From NCBI GenBank assembly GCA_902799745.1, contig CADCBQ010000033.1, positions 1 through 33,308 of the forward strand: 33,308 bases of DNA, written 5' to 3'. The notes under the pieces were generated by a model, which ran no database searches, was not told where the DNA came from, and was given only the letters and a program-made list of their open reading frames with translations. Both the position numbers and the translations under genes were made by a program. Below, in pieces: positions 8,701-16,765 of the stretch (its first letter is position 1; each line of letters opens with the position of its first letter). Source of the stretch: Fibrobacter succinogenes. GTDB taxonomy: Bacteria; Fibrobacterota; Fibrobacteria; Fibrobacterales; Fibrobacteraceae.

Positions 8701-9386
8701 AAGAAGCGCTTGCGCAATTGTTCAACGATATCCGCGTGAATCTGTTAGACACGTCGTACGGATTTAGCGAACAGACCATCAATGGAATCTTGGACGGCTC
8801 CATTACCGAAGAAAACTACAAGAACTTTGTGGGCGAACAGGAACTTGGCGTGATTGCGACCATGACCGAAGCCAATATCGATGCAAGCCGCGACACGACC
8901 GTTACCATAGGCGGCGTTACGACAGTAACTCAGGGCGACTTGTTTGAATTGATTCGCAGCGGAAAACTGGATGCCGAACTTGCCGAGGCGGGTGTGAGCG
9001 AAAAACTGGTCGAGGCGATCAAGCGGGGCGATGTGACCGAATACAACCTCGAAGAATACCGCAGCGGCGAAAAGACGGTTGTGGCCGACAATGCAGTCGA
9101 ACTTTACTACCGCACGCATTATTTTAGCCAATTTGGCCAGTATGTGGGCGGAACGTCGGGTTCCATCAAGTGTTCCGACAAAGAAGTGTACGGCGACGAA
9201 GGCTGCCTCAAAAACAAGGGGAAAGTGTTCCTGGCCTGGAACATGCGCTCCAAAAACGGGCGTTTGGTGGGTACAGGCGTCTATATTGCGCGTCTCGAAG
9301 TCAAAATTGTGGTAGACGGCAAGAATACGGTGCACCGCACGCACGATTACCTATGGGGCGTACGCCGCGGAAAATCGGGTTTTTAA
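5796..9386 (+). CDS. Fibro-slime domain surface protein
   Basis: The product is 1196 residues. Residues 1-24 are a signal peptide (MAALAAALGTGVASA end). The fibro-slime domain (about 144-395) shows the features of this Fibrobacter/slime-mould PA14-related family: VYDWLHG, a Cys-rich middle, DDVWVFIDHRLAVDIGGQHG, and a closing FYVERHTGSSNFRMRT. Further beta-rich regions follow, one with a Ca-binding-like DRNGDGRADS (about 648-657), then a helical stretch with repeated short units (GSITEENYKNF, GDVTEYNLEEYRSG, about 995-1095). The C-terminus has WNMRSKNGRLVGTGVYIAR, typical of FlgD-like/sorting folds. Fibro-slime proteins are known in F. succinogenes as outer-surface proteins linked to cellulose adhesion. 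No catalytic motif was seen. Position inside a hemicellulase cluster suggests a role in attachment or enzyme display. A terminator follows at 9411-9440. Confidence 0.85.
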   Translation: MVNWVNKFKMAALAAALGTGVASAEKTVVFFTPWSNTNAVLFMNGDSVATMTALDNYCGWFKATVDAPEKNFNVYFKQTVGLNYVGAEGMVTEEPMTAGEISLDSVAALSDTIWVQGYKTDVPAQFSSYPGVLGDCPLKKIPVTVYDWLHGTKGDGDGSGKNGDPANGVSADFGSGGCSGKDKAVTGMVEYNLGENGVPVRADPFPEKCKITEHLDSWFLPEVIAKDDEGNEYTNMTCRDLYVSMDDEGFWLAEVSKDQISKGNEANSDGMFLLDDFEFLDEAKTVPNPYYDQLKGTKIGKHNFGYAAKIQATFEYVPGQYFDFYGDDDVWVFIDHRLAVDIGGQHGQVAGAVDLDTIGQNTGDKLVPGKIYDFHIFYVERHTGSSNFRMRTSIDLQVDASIFLSSDNRDGGTTYEVWQINKKNKLSCNFDANSTELDTTGGVSTFKLTGGNLAGPEILGVGTHYEGIKITSDSTFSIDSAAIVSSFALAPGHYFLEITLKADPSQMVKVEITVPSYSVPSVAFAKEDWTILGKEVSGDTAQIGPWAYATYQVNITFFEEWAKVNNYNRKINLSFSNPDIDILDTVGGKKINAVTLDENGRATFYVHANSPVSGVNLTAKGAAAGVSVWSNLKFAEPPAPRVERAIVVDRNGDGRADSLYVHFERSIMGNSRLDSIQFTFGESFQPTSKFKVINETDIVITAEDMTGENCSKSVCGFGSRQFTGDASGAYTGTLNNWFTYENEGEVSNFYIENEPVSDGIGPIVLAASKTESKDGSRILNITFSEAITDESRAAFAEMFEFTCIRSGSNQVPEKPVLQSGLGAQMMLVYAVSEMDAVLPNAGDMIRFAPRGSARDLVGNAPHAENPWVVITGNQDLGVENPGVVALGEDPYDIIKNNSVTQPKLIAGSTQTAQQIADSLGVQGTLLDFDIAKIMVEQTKNSVDALDAFIKSRIGSETDYDTTITSISEQEALAQLFNDIRVNLLDTSYGFSEQTINGILDGSITEENYKNFVGEQELGVIATMTEANIDASRDTTVTIGGVTTVTQGDLFELIRSGKLDAELAEAGVSEKLVEAIKRGDVTEYNLEEYRSGEKTVVADNAVELYYRTHYFSQFGQYVGGTSGSIKCSDKEVYGDEGCLKNKGKVFLAWNMRSKNGRLVGTGVYIARLEVKIVVDGKNTVHRTHDYLWGVRRGKSGF

Positions 9387-9393
9387 CTTCCCA

Positions 9394-9408
9394 TTGACAT
9401 TATGTCAA
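9394..9408. promoter_or_regulatory. Palindrome TTGACATTATGTCAA
   Basis: This is a perfect 7+1+7 palindrome placed directly before the terminator of the fibro-slime gene. It has the same architecture as the TTGACAACTTGTCAA sites at 11225 and 22674. It may be a regulator operator or a -35-like TTGACA, and it precedes GH5 by about 90 bases. Confidence 0.5.
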
Positions 9409-9410
9409 TA

Positions 9411-9440
9411 GAATCTCCTTTTAGGGGGTTCTTTTTTTTT
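9411..9440 (+). terminator. Terminator of the fibro-slime gene
   Basis: GAATCTCC (9411-9418), loop TTTTA, GGGGGTTC (9424-9431) with two G-T pairs, then nine T residues. This is a good intrinsic terminator. Confidence 0.8.
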
Positions 9441-9448
9441 GCTTAAAA

Positions 9449-9462
9449 GGTAATTTATAATC
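9449..9462 (+). promoter_or_regulatory. Candidate promoter core TAATTTATAA for GH5
   Basis: TAATTTATAA at 9451-9460 lies 37 bases before the ATG at 9498. It resembles the TAATTTTATAG elements before GH95, GH43 and the second xylanase. The role is inferred from position and recurrence. Confidence 0.45.
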
Positions 9463-9497
9463 AGGTTGTTTGAAAGGTGGAAAAGGAAGGTGTTCTT

Positions 9498-11159
9498 ATG
9501 AAGTTTGGTTTTAAGGTCAGGCGTGCCGCCTGCATCGTTTTGGCGGCTACAGCTATTTCGACAGTGAATTCTTTCGCTGTCACAAGTCAGTTCCGCGGTG
9601 TGAACTGGGCAGATAAACGCGATAATTTCGTGTCAGACGTGCTGGTGCTTTCGGGCATGAGCCTGTCGGACAATTACCAGTCGGCATCTGTGGTGGCAGA
9701 CCGCGTTATCGGGCAGTTCCAGGAGCTTTTCGGCACCAACAGCGTGCGAATTCCGGTGAACGAACCCACGATTCTCAAGTTCTGGGATACCTACACGGGC
9801 GTTATCGACATGGGTCTTTCCAAGGGCCGTATCGTGATGGGTTACTGGGGCCCCGCACAGCCTTCGGGCCCGAAGAACATGAATGATTGGTGGAGCATGT
9901 GGGCAAAAATCGTCGAAAAATACGGCGACCACCCGAATGCCTACTTTGAAATTTTCAATGAACCGCACATGTACAGCAAAACGGAACTGCGCGACCTTTA
10001 CGCCCAGTGGCTGAGCAAATTCCCGAATGTGCCGCGCGACCATATTCTGCTTGACGGCTCGGGCCTTGCGTGGAATGTGCCCGACATTGCCGACGACCCG
10101 CGTTTTGAAGGTTGCCTTTTCGCGGTGCACGAATACACGTTCTGGAACATGAGCATTACCACCGAGCAGGGCTGGAAAAACAGCTTCAAGGGCAAAGTGG
10201 GCAAGTACGTTGACCGCACCGTGTGTACAGAATGGGGTGGCGCCATGAGCCCTGGTGACAAGGCGGGCGTGCATTACGACTACATGGACTATAATTCTAC
10301 TCCGACGAATTACTTTATGGCCTACATTCGCGGCATGTCCGATCAATTGCGCGAATGGGAAATGGGTAGCTTCTACTGGCCGGGACTCCGCGATGGTGAC
10401 TGGTATAGTATGACCAAGCGCAGCGGCGAAGGGGCGAATATCAAGCTCCAAATCGTGAACCAGTCGGGCGTAGACCGCATGAAAATGGCCTGGGCCGACA
10501 CTGTCGAAACGAACCCGCCAGAACGCAAGGCGTACGGTGACAAGGTTGCCGAAATTCCGGGAAAAATCGAGGCCGAAAATTACGACGAGGGCGGTAACCG
10601 CTTCAGTTTTTACGACAAGGATGCTACCAACAAGGGCGAAACTTATCGCGAAGACGCCGTGGATGTGGTCACCCTCGATGGCGCGACTTGCAACGGTGGC
10701 GCTTGCAAGGGCTACGCGATTGGCTATACCGAAGCGGGCGAGTGGCTTGAATACAGCGTGAAAGTCGCTGCCGACGGCAAGTACGGCGTTCGCGCGAACG
10801 TGGCGACAGCGTCCGAAACTTCAAAAATCCAGCTGCTCGTCGATGGCAAGGTGCTTCTCGATACTATCACGATTGACAAGGTTGACACGACCTGGAATGT
10901 ATACAAACAAGTTGATCTCGGAGCCGCAAGCCTTACTGCTGGCGAACACATTCTAAGGCTTGTCATTGCAGGCAGCTATGTGAATGTAGACTGGCTCCAG
11001 TTCTGCGAAAAAGAAACTTGTGAAGACAAAACAGGAATCCGTGCAATCGCTCCGACCCCTGTTTCCAAGACGGCCCCGCGCCTCCGCAAACAAGGCGGCA
11101 AGCTCTTTGTCGAAAAGAACGGAATGCGCTTTGACTTGACCGGCCACCGCATCAAATAG
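9498..11159 (+). CDS. GH5-family glycoside hydrolase with CBM6, secreted
   Basis: The product is 553 residues from the ATG at 9498, seven bases after AAAAGGAAGG. A GTG at 9477 would add residues before the signal peptide and is rejected. Residues 1-24 or so form a signal peptide. The (beta/alpha)8 domain (about 27-340) shows FRGVNWADKRDNF at its start, EIFNEPH with the probable acid/base E155, VHEYTFW, and the probable nucleophile E245 in CTEWGG. CBM6 covers about 351-505 (IPGKIEAENYDEGG to YVNVDWLQF). The C-terminus is short (KLFVEKNGMRFDLTGHRIK) compared with the sorting modules of neighbours. GH5 spans cellulases, mannanases, xylanases and others. The subfamily is not recognisable by eye, so the substrate stays open; arabinoxylan or cellulose are plausible from the context. 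Confidence 0.85.
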   Translation: MKFGFKVRRAACIVLAATAISTVNSFAVTSQFRGVNWADKRDNFVSDVLVLSGMSLSDNYQSASVVADRVIGQFQELFGTNSVRIPVNEPTILKFWDTYTGVIDMGLSKGRIVMGYWGPAQPSGPKNMNDWWSMWAKIVEKYGDHPNAYFEIFNEPHMYSKTELRDLYAQWLSKFPNVPRDHILLDGSGLAWNVPDIADDPRFEGCLFAVHEYTFWNMSITTEQGWKNSFKGKVGKYVDRTVCTEWGGAMSPGDKAGVHYDYMDYNSTPTNYFMAYIRGMSDQLREWEMGSFYWPGLRDGDWYSMTKRSGEGANIKLQIVNQSGVDRMKMAWADTVETNPPERKAYGDKVAEIPGKIEAENYDEGGNRFSFYDKDATNKGETYREDAVDVVTLDGATCNGGACKGYAIGYTEAGEWLEYSVKVAADGKYGVRANVATASETSKIQLLVDGKVLLDTITIDKVDTTWNVYKQVDLGAASLTAGEHILRLVIAGSYVNVDWLQFCEKETCEDKTGIRAIAPTPVSKTAPRLRKQGGKLFVEKNGMRFDLTGHRIK

Positions 11160-11166
11160 GCCGCAT

Positions 11167-11194
11167 GTCATCCCGGCCTCCGAGCCGGGATCTC
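11167..11194. repeat. Stem-loop extragenic repeat, copy 3
   Basis: GTCA then TCCCGGC (11171-11177), 6-base loop, GCCGGGA (11184-11190), then TC. It lies just after the GH5 stop codon and has the same GTCAT-stem-loop-ATC layout as copies at 585, 22629 and 26262. It could also help stop transcription, with a TTTTT run nearby. Confidence 0.55.
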
Positions 11195-11224
11195 CTTTTT
11201 ATGCTTTCTAATCGTTGATAATCA

Positions 11225-11322
11225 TTGACAACTTGTCAACGAGAACTCCCGAAAAGGGAGTTCTTTTTTTGATGGCAAAAGGTATTTTTTTTATTGGTGT
11301 GGATTTTTTCGTGAGGTTTCTT
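11225..11322 (+). promoter_or_regulatory. Duplicated control segment before the GH141-like gene
   Basis: This is the perfect palindrome TTGACAACTTGTCAA (11225-11239), then a terminator hairpin (11242-11270), a TATTTT-type AT-rich element, ATTGGTGTG and the ribosome-binding GTGAGGTTTCTT just before the ATG. The same elements in the same order, nearly the same sequence, lie before the GH2 gene (22674-22770). Confidence 0.7.
11242..11270 (+). terminator. Terminator after GH5
   Basis: AGAACTCCC (11242-11250), loop GAAAA, GGGAGTTCT (11256-11264) and a run of seven T. It separates GH5 from the next gene. It could also act as an attenuator if transcription starts at the TTGACA just upstream. Confidence 0.8.
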
Positions 11323-13929
11323 ATGGATACAAGGATTCTTTCTTTGGCCTTTGGCTGTACCCTGGCTTTTGCCGGTGCCGCCGTTGCCGCCACTCAGGCG
11401 ACATTCTACGTTTCCCCCTCTGGCAATGATGCTGCCGCAGGTACTAAAGACGCTCCGTTCAAGACGATTACGCAGGCCCAGAAGGCCGTGCGTGCTATTA
11501 ACGGTACCATGACCGGCGACATCGAAGTAATTTTGCGCGAAGGTACTTACGCATTGCCCGCCACAATCGGCTTTGACGAACGCGACGGCGGTAAAGACGG
11601 CCACTACGTGCGTTATAAAGCGGCCGATGGCGAAAAGCCGCTCATTACCGGCGGCATGCAGATTACCGGCTGGACCATCCACGACGAGGCGAATAACATC
11701 TGGAAAGCCGAAGGCGTAGACGGTCGATTCCGCCAGCTTTACGTGAACAACCGCAAGGCAGTTCGCGCGTGCTTCCCCAACGTGATTGATGCAAAGGAAA
11801 AAGGCAACGGCGGTTTCGACCACGATTTCGTGCGCCTCACGAAGGTGGACTCTTCGGGCCGCGCCTTCGATGTCTCTGCCGACTACGTCAAGAATATCAA
11901 GAACATCGAAGATGTCGAAATCCACCTGATGATTGCCTGGTCCGAAAACATTCTGCGTCTTGAAAAGGCCCAGGTAAACGGCGGCACCGCAAAGCTCATC
12001 CCCAAGGATCCTGAACGCACCAAGCTGTTCCACCGCGCTTTCCCCATGCTCGGCACCGCCTTCATGAGCAATCCGCCCAAGCAGCAGGTTTTCTATCTGG
12101 AAAATTCCTACGACCTGATTGACGCTCCGGGTGAATGGTACCTGGACGAAAAGAACCATGTGCTTTACTACAAGCCCCGTTCTGGCGAAAGCATGTCTAC
12201 GGCCCACGTGGTTGCACCCCGCCTCAATACTTTGTTCAGCGTTTTGGGTAAAGACACCAAGAACAAAGTGGGCTACATGAGCTTTGAAGGCCTGATCTTT
12301 GCCCATTCCAACTTTACCCGCCCCAGCGACGAAGGCTTCTTGGATTTGCAGGCGGCAAACTTCAATGTAGACGTCCTTCCGGATCCGAGCCGCGGAAACT
12401 GGGAAAAACTGAACAGCAACAAGTATTTGCTGTGGCGCCCCGATGCGGCGTTCCGCGTAGAAAACGCCCATCATTTCTTGGTGCAGGGCAACGTTTTCTC
12501 CCAGATTGCGGCCACGGGCCTCGACTTTGTCTCTGGTACCAACGACGACATGATTCAGGGTAACGCCTTCTTCGAAATCGGTGCCGCGGGCATTATGCTG
12601 GGCAAGTTCTATCAGGATTCCACGACCGAAATCCATATCGCTTACAACCCGAGTGACAAAGACGAAATCAGCACCCGCGATACGGTCAAGAACAACCTGG
12701 TCACCAACGTGACGAACGAACATCAGGGTGCCGTAGGTATTGGCGCCGGTTACCCCCGCTATGTGGTAATCGAACATAACGAAGTCTCTTACACTTACTA
12801 CTCCGGCATTTCCATTGGCTTTGGCTGGACAAAGCAGCAGACAGCCATGACCAATAACCATGTGAACTGGAACGAAATTCACCACATTGCGCGCTTGCTT
12901 TGCGACTCCGGCCCGATTTACACGCTCTCTAACCAGGGTACCGGCAGCGAAATCCAGCACAACTATATCCACGATAACGGAACGTCCAAGTGGGCCGACT
13001 ACTGGAACGTGCCTATTTACCTGGACGAAGGTTCCAGCGGCTTTACCGTGAAAGAAAACGTGTTCAAGAATTCCCCTGCAGGCGTGGGCCAGAATCAGGC
13101 GGGGCAGAATACCTTGCAACAGTCCAATAACTATTACAGCGATGACGTCGTGAACAATGCCGGTATCGAAAAGGCCTTCCGTTACATCCGCGACATCAAG
13201 GAAATTCCGCTCGCTGACTTTAACGGCGCTATGGAGCAGACACCGTACAAGGCTCAGCTCACTCTCCCGGGAATTGTGCAACTCGAAGACTACGATATGG
13301 GCGGCCAGAGCGTGTCGTTTAACGACAAGGACTTTGTGAACGAAGGCGGCGCCTACCGCGAAGACGGTGTCGACATTGTACAGATCGATTCTGCTGACGC
13401 CAGCAAGGGTTACGCGATTGGTTATACCCAGGCAGGCGAATGGCTTGAATACTCCGTGAACGTCGTGACTGCAAGCAAGTTCGTATTCCGCGCCAGCGTG
13501 GCAGATGGCCTTGAAGGCGGTAGCATTCGCCTCTTCATCGACGGCAAGGCCGTGACCGATACCGTTGCTGTGCCGCAGACTGAAGACTGGAACACCTATA
13601 CGCTCATGGACGGCGAAACTAGCGAAATCGAAAAGGGCGAACATATTCTGCGCCTGCAGTTCACCGGTGCTTACGTGAATATCGACTGGATTCAGTTCGC
13701 ACTCACCAAGGATGAACTCGGAACTACCGGAATTCGCGCCTACAGCATGGACTTCATGCCGAATGCGGATCGCTCTCTGAAGGTGTTTAACGCAAGCGGT
13801 CGCTTGATGGGTGTCTTCAATAACCGCGCAGGTCTCTCGATCAACGAAACCTTGAAGCAGGCTGGCCTTGCAAAGGGAATCTACCTGGTGCGTGGCGCCG
13901 GCAAGACTCTTCGCGTACAGGTGAAGTAA
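11323..13929 (+). CDS. GH141-like right-handed beta-helix enzyme with CBM6, secreted
   Basis: The product is 868 residues from the ATG at 11323 (GTGAGG 6 bases upstream); upstream in-frame starts would read through the terminator. Residues 1-23 form a signal peptide. The start of the mature protein, FYVSPSGNDAAAGTKDAPF, then ITGGMQITGW and RQLYVNNRKAVRA, is the pattern of large parallel beta-helix carbohydrate enzymes, most like GH141 (members described as alpha-L-fucosidase or xylanase). The helix extends over about 25-640, with Asn/His-rich turns (IQHNYIHDNGTS). CBM6 covers about 644-796 (PGIVQLEDYDMGG to YVNIDWIQF). The shared C-terminal module (about 800-868) ends GIYLVRGAG and RVQVK. Catalytic residues cannot be assigned by eye. 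Position suggests action on xylan or its side chains; GH120-like or lyase activity are alternatives. A clear terminator follows. Confidence 0.75.
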   Translation: MDTRILSLAFGCTLAFAGAAVAATQATFYVSPSGNDAAAGTKDAPFKTITQAQKAVRAINGTMTGDIEVILREGTYALPATIGFDERDGGKDGHYVRYKAADGEKPLITGGMQITGWTIHDEANNIWKAEGVDGRFRQLYVNNRKAVRACFPNVIDAKEKGNGGFDHDFVRLTKVDSSGRAFDVSADYVKNIKNIEDVEIHLMIAWSENILRLEKAQVNGGTAKLIPKDPERTKLFHRAFPMLGTAFMSNPPKQQVFYLENSYDLIDAPGEWYLDEKNHVLYYKPRSGESMSTAHVVAPRLNTLFSVLGKDTKNKVGYMSFEGLIFAHSNFTRPSDEGFLDLQAANFNVDVLPDPSRGNWEKLNSNKYLLWRPDAAFRVENAHHFLVQGNVFSQIAATGLDFVSGTNDDMIQGNAFFEIGAAGIMLGKFYQDSTTEIHIAYNPSDKDEISTRDTVKNNLVTNVTNEHQGAVGIGAGYPRYVVIEHNEVSYTYYSGISIGFGWTKQQTAMTNNHVNWNEIHHIARLLCDSGPIYTLSNQGTGSEIQHNYIHDNGTSKWADYWNVPIYLDEGSSGFTVKENVFKNSPAGVGQNQAGQNTLQQSNNYYSDDVVNNAGIEKAFRYIRDIKEIPLADFNGAMEQTPYKAQLTLPGIVQLEDYDMGGQSVSFNDKDFVNEGGAYREDGVDIVQIDSADASKGYAIGYTQAGEWLEYSVNVVTASKFVFRASVADGLEGGSIRLFIDGKAVTDTVAVPQTEDWNTYTLMDGETSEIEKGEHILRLQFTGAYVNIDWIQFALTKDELGTTGIRAYSMDFMPNADRSLKVFNASGRLMGVFNNRAGLSINETLKQAGLAKGIYLVRGAGKTLRVQVK

Positions 13930-13953
13930 AAACTCGACTCTTTCTTTAAAATT

Positions 13954-13985
13954 TGCCCAGGAAGATTCTTCCTGGGCTTTTGTTA
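13954..13985 (+). terminator. Terminator after the GH141-like gene
   Basis: GCCCAGGAAG (13955-13964), loop ATT, CTTCCTGGGC (13968-13977), then TTTTGTT. This is a strong intrinsic terminator ending the left carbohydrate block before the MORN unit. Confidence 0.85.
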
Positions 13986-14062
13986 CAATTATTGAAGAGC
14001 ATGAAGCTTAATATGGTTTTGAGACTTGATATTTAGGTGTAATTTTTTTTAAACTTAATGCT

Positions 14063-16759
14063 ATGATGAGATGGCTGTTTTTTTCTGTTTTGATGATTCT
14101 GCTTACGGGGTGTTTTGAGAAGACCTGGTATACCGATGCTCACGGGGTAAAGTTTTATACCTCCAAGACAATTGAGAATCCAAAGTCCTGCGAATGGTTG
14201 GGTGACACGATAGGTGGCGTCGCTAACGGTTGGGGAAAACTGCTCCGCTATACAGACATCACTAGATCAACATTAGCGAAAACAGAAGATTACTATGCGA
14301 TTCTTGGCAATATCGATGCCAAGGAGGACGATGACCCTTATGCGGATGTTGAACTTGGTCACCAAAATCCAGTGAAACTGCAGGGCTTTGCGGTTGTGTC
14401 AAAGGGTGACGAACTCTATATTGGCGAGTTCGTAGACAACCGTCCGAATGGCTTACTCAAATTCTACAAGAACAGAAAAATCCAATATGATGGAAACTGG
14501 ATAGAAGGCAGACGTCATGGCCATGGCACCATGTATATTGGTTCGCAAAAGATTGAAGGCGAATGGGAAAACGACCGTGTTGTGGGTGATGCTTTCGTAT
14601 CATTTGCAAATGGGTATTATGAAGGCGAACTATTAGATTACACACCTCATGGAAAGGGCTCGTATTATTCCGATGAAATGTCCTATTCGGGTGACTGGGT
14701 CCGTGGCCGGCGTGAAGGAAAGGGCACGGTGGTTCTTGAAAACGAGGACACTTATACGGGTTCATGGAAGGCCGACATGTTTGACGGCCAGGGTGTATAT
14801 GAATTCCATGATGGGGGCGTGTATTCAGGGGAATGGAAAAATGGCCTGCAGTATGGTTTCGGTACTTATCGCAAGGGCGCTTTTGTTTATGAAGGTAACT
14901 GGCGCGATGGTGTGATGGACGGTCAGGGAACAGTTGTATTTGCCAATGGTGATGTGTATAGTGGCGAATTCAAGTGGAATGCTTTTAACGGCAAAGGAGC
15001 TTATAGCTTTGCAGACGGTACAATGTACAAGGGCGATTTTGTCCTTGGCCGTTTTAATGGTATGGGAACGTTGTACCTGCCGAACAATCGTGTATTAGAG
15101 GGCGAATTCAGTAACAATAAACTAGGTCGTTATGCAAACCTGTATTATGTTCAGGGAGAAGATACTGTCGCTGTTGAAATTACGGATGATTCGCAGGATG
15201 CTCCGATTACGCTTGCAGATGTCGAGGCTCTGAAAAAACAGTATGTGATTACCGGAAATTCAGACGGCGAAACTTCGCAGCTAGTTGTTGTTGATGAAAA
15301 TGGAAAACCAGCCTTAATTAGTCGCGAAACCGCGAATAGTTATATGAAAGTTGTTGCTGCTACGGAGTCTGTGGCGCAATGGGTGAGTATAGGTGCCTTT
15401 GCGGTGATGATTCCGTTCCCGGCGACAGCTCCGGTGTTGGTTCCGTTCAATGTGGTGCTGAATGGCGCTATGCTTGCGATGACGGCAAGCGAAATGGCTG
15501 TGGTGCATGCGAGTGGTCAGGACTTGAATTGGTGGGAATATATACCAAGGCTGATTTTCCATATAGTGGATATTCTTTTCTGTAATATCGGAAACACTTT
15601 CAAAATATTCTCATATGGAGAACCTTCGGATTCCCGGTTCAGCGAATATACTTACGCTATGGCGGGTGCACCTAGTGCGGTTATTGGTTCAGGTGCGAAG
15701 GCGGTTGTGAATGCGGTAGAAAGAGTGACGGAAAAGAAGGTTGAGAAAGAAACCAAAAAGAAGTTGGTAGAAAAGGCGGTAGAAAAGAAATTTGTAGAAA
15801 AGAGTGCTGTCGCGGCTGAAAAAACTGCTGAAGGGGTGGGTGTCTCCAAGGTGGCCCGTCCTCATGCCGGACAAGGCTTGGTAACACCAAATATGCCGCC
15901 GGCGAACAAGGTTTCGTATGGTCGTTTTCGAAAAGCATCTGACGCGGGCTTCCAAAAAAGTCGTCAAGTACATACTGTAAGGGTTGTCAAGGGTGATGCT
16001 GCAATTAATGCTCAAAAGGCTTTGGCTCCTGAGACGCGCAGTAGCCTTGCGAAGGAACTTTCTGAAAAGAAATCTCACGTTCTTTTTAAAACTATTCAAA
16101 ACCCTTCGCCATTGCCAGTAGGGAATCTTGAAACCTATGCTCGTGAGGTTGCTGAGATTAGGAAGAAAGGTCCTATCACACTTTCTCATAGAGAAATGGA
16201 GTGGTATAGGCAAAATCCTAATCGATTTGCAGAATTAGTTCGTGAGAAAACAGGAAAGCATGTCAAGGAGGGCTTTATGGAATTCCTCATTAGAACAAAA
16301 ATGGGAAATGTAGATGTGGTACGAACATTTATGACTAATGGCAAGACTAAAAGTGATGTGAGAAATTGGATTTTAAAAAGTGGTGGAGGTGGAACTCACG
16401 AATGGTTCAAACGTTCTCATGTTGATAAATTCTTGTTAGACCCTAAATATGGCAAGAATGGAGATTTGTTATTTTATATGCAAAATAAGTTCGTTCAAAG
16501 AACGGAAAATGTGATAGGAAAAACCGGCTTTGTTCATAAGGGGGCTCATTTGAATGGGCTGGATGATGCTGAAAAAAGTTGGCATAATCAACAAAACACA
16601 TCGTTTCATGATGGATTGGATAATGTTATAAATAGGTACCAAGGTGACAATCCTGTAGAACTAGCCAAGCACATAGATAAGTATGCGCAAGAAAGGCTGA
16701 CGCAGGATTCCTATAATGACTTTAAACGTGTTTATGATCAAATTTTTAGTGGGAGATAA
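14063..16759 (+). CDS. MORN-repeat lipoprotein with His-rich toxin-like C-terminus
   Basis: The product is 898 residues. A lipoprotein signal ends in LMILLTGC (Cys17), so the protein is likely membrane anchored. Ten to eleven MORN repeats (YxGxWxxGxxxGxGxxxxxxG type) cover about 115-352. A hydrophobic segment with possible membrane helices lies at about 430-515. A Lys/Glu-rich coiled coil (EKKVEKETKKKLVEK) covers about 552-590. The last ~130 residues hold regularly placed His residues: GGGTHEWF (H779), HKGAH (H825, H829), WHN (H841) and FHD (H849). This resembles metal-dependent nuclease-type tips of polymorphic toxins, but I do not recognise the exact family. No strong ribosome binding site is seen before the ATG-ATG start. 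No CBM or C-terminal sorting module is present. The 3' part is visibly more AT-rich than the flanking enzymes. Alternative: a structural envelope MORN protein of unknown role. Confidence 0.75.
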   Translation: MMRWLFFSVLMILLTGCFEKTWYTDAHGVKFYTSKTIENPKSCEWLGDTIGGVANGWGKLLRYTDITRSTLAKTEDYYAILGNIDAKEDDDPYADVELGHQNPVKLQGFAVVSKGDELYIGEFVDNRPNGLLKFYKNRKIQYDGNWIEGRRHGHGTMYIGSQKIEGEWENDRVVGDAFVSFANGYYEGELLDYTPHGKGSYYSDEMSYSGDWVRGRREGKGTVVLENEDTYTGSWKADMFDGQGVYEFHDGGVYSGEWKNGLQYGFGTYRKGAFVYEGNWRDGVMDGQGTVVFANGDVYSGEFKWNAFNGKGAYSFADGTMYKGDFVLGRFNGMGTLYLPNNRVLEGEFSNNKLGRYANLYYVQGEDTVAVEITDDSQDAPITLADVEALKKQYVITGNSDGETSQLVVVDENGKPALISRETANSYMKVVAATESVAQWVSIGAFAVMIPFPATAPVLVPFNVVLNGAMLAMTASEMAVVHASGQDLNWWEYIPRLIFHIVDILFCNIGNTFKIFSYGEPSDSRFSEYTYAMAGAPSAVIGSGAKAVVNAVERVTEKKVEKETKKKLVEKAVEKKFVEKSAVAAEKTAEGVGVSKVARPHAGQGLVTPNMPPANKVSYGRFRKASDAGFQKSRQVHTVRVVKGDAAINAQKALAPETRSSLAKELSEKKSHVLFKTIQNPSPLPVGNLETYAREVAEIRKKGPITLSHREMEWYRQNPNRFAELVREKTGKHVKEGFMEFLIRTKMGNVDVVRTFMTNGKTKSDVRNWILKSGGGGTHEWFKRSHVDKFLLDPKYGKNGDLLFYMQNKFVQRTENVIGKTGFVHKGAHLNGLDDAEKSWHNQQNTSFHDGLDNVINRYQGDNPVELAKHIDKYAQERLTQDSYNDFKRVYDQIFSGR

Positions 16760-16765
16760 ATAGTT

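Noticed and set aside
11215..11322. Upstream in-frame starts of the GH141-like gene
   Set aside because: They would translate the terminator and palindrome and place hydrophobic residues before a perfectly good signal peptide. The ATG at 11323 has a well-placed GTGAGG and matches the GH2 start context.
11236..13644. Minus-strand open frame of about 800 codons opposite the GH141-like gene
   Set aside because: Mirror of strongly biased codon use in the real gene. The plus strand has a signal peptide, beta-helix motifs and CBM6, while the mirror has no recognisable domain and would cross the terminator.
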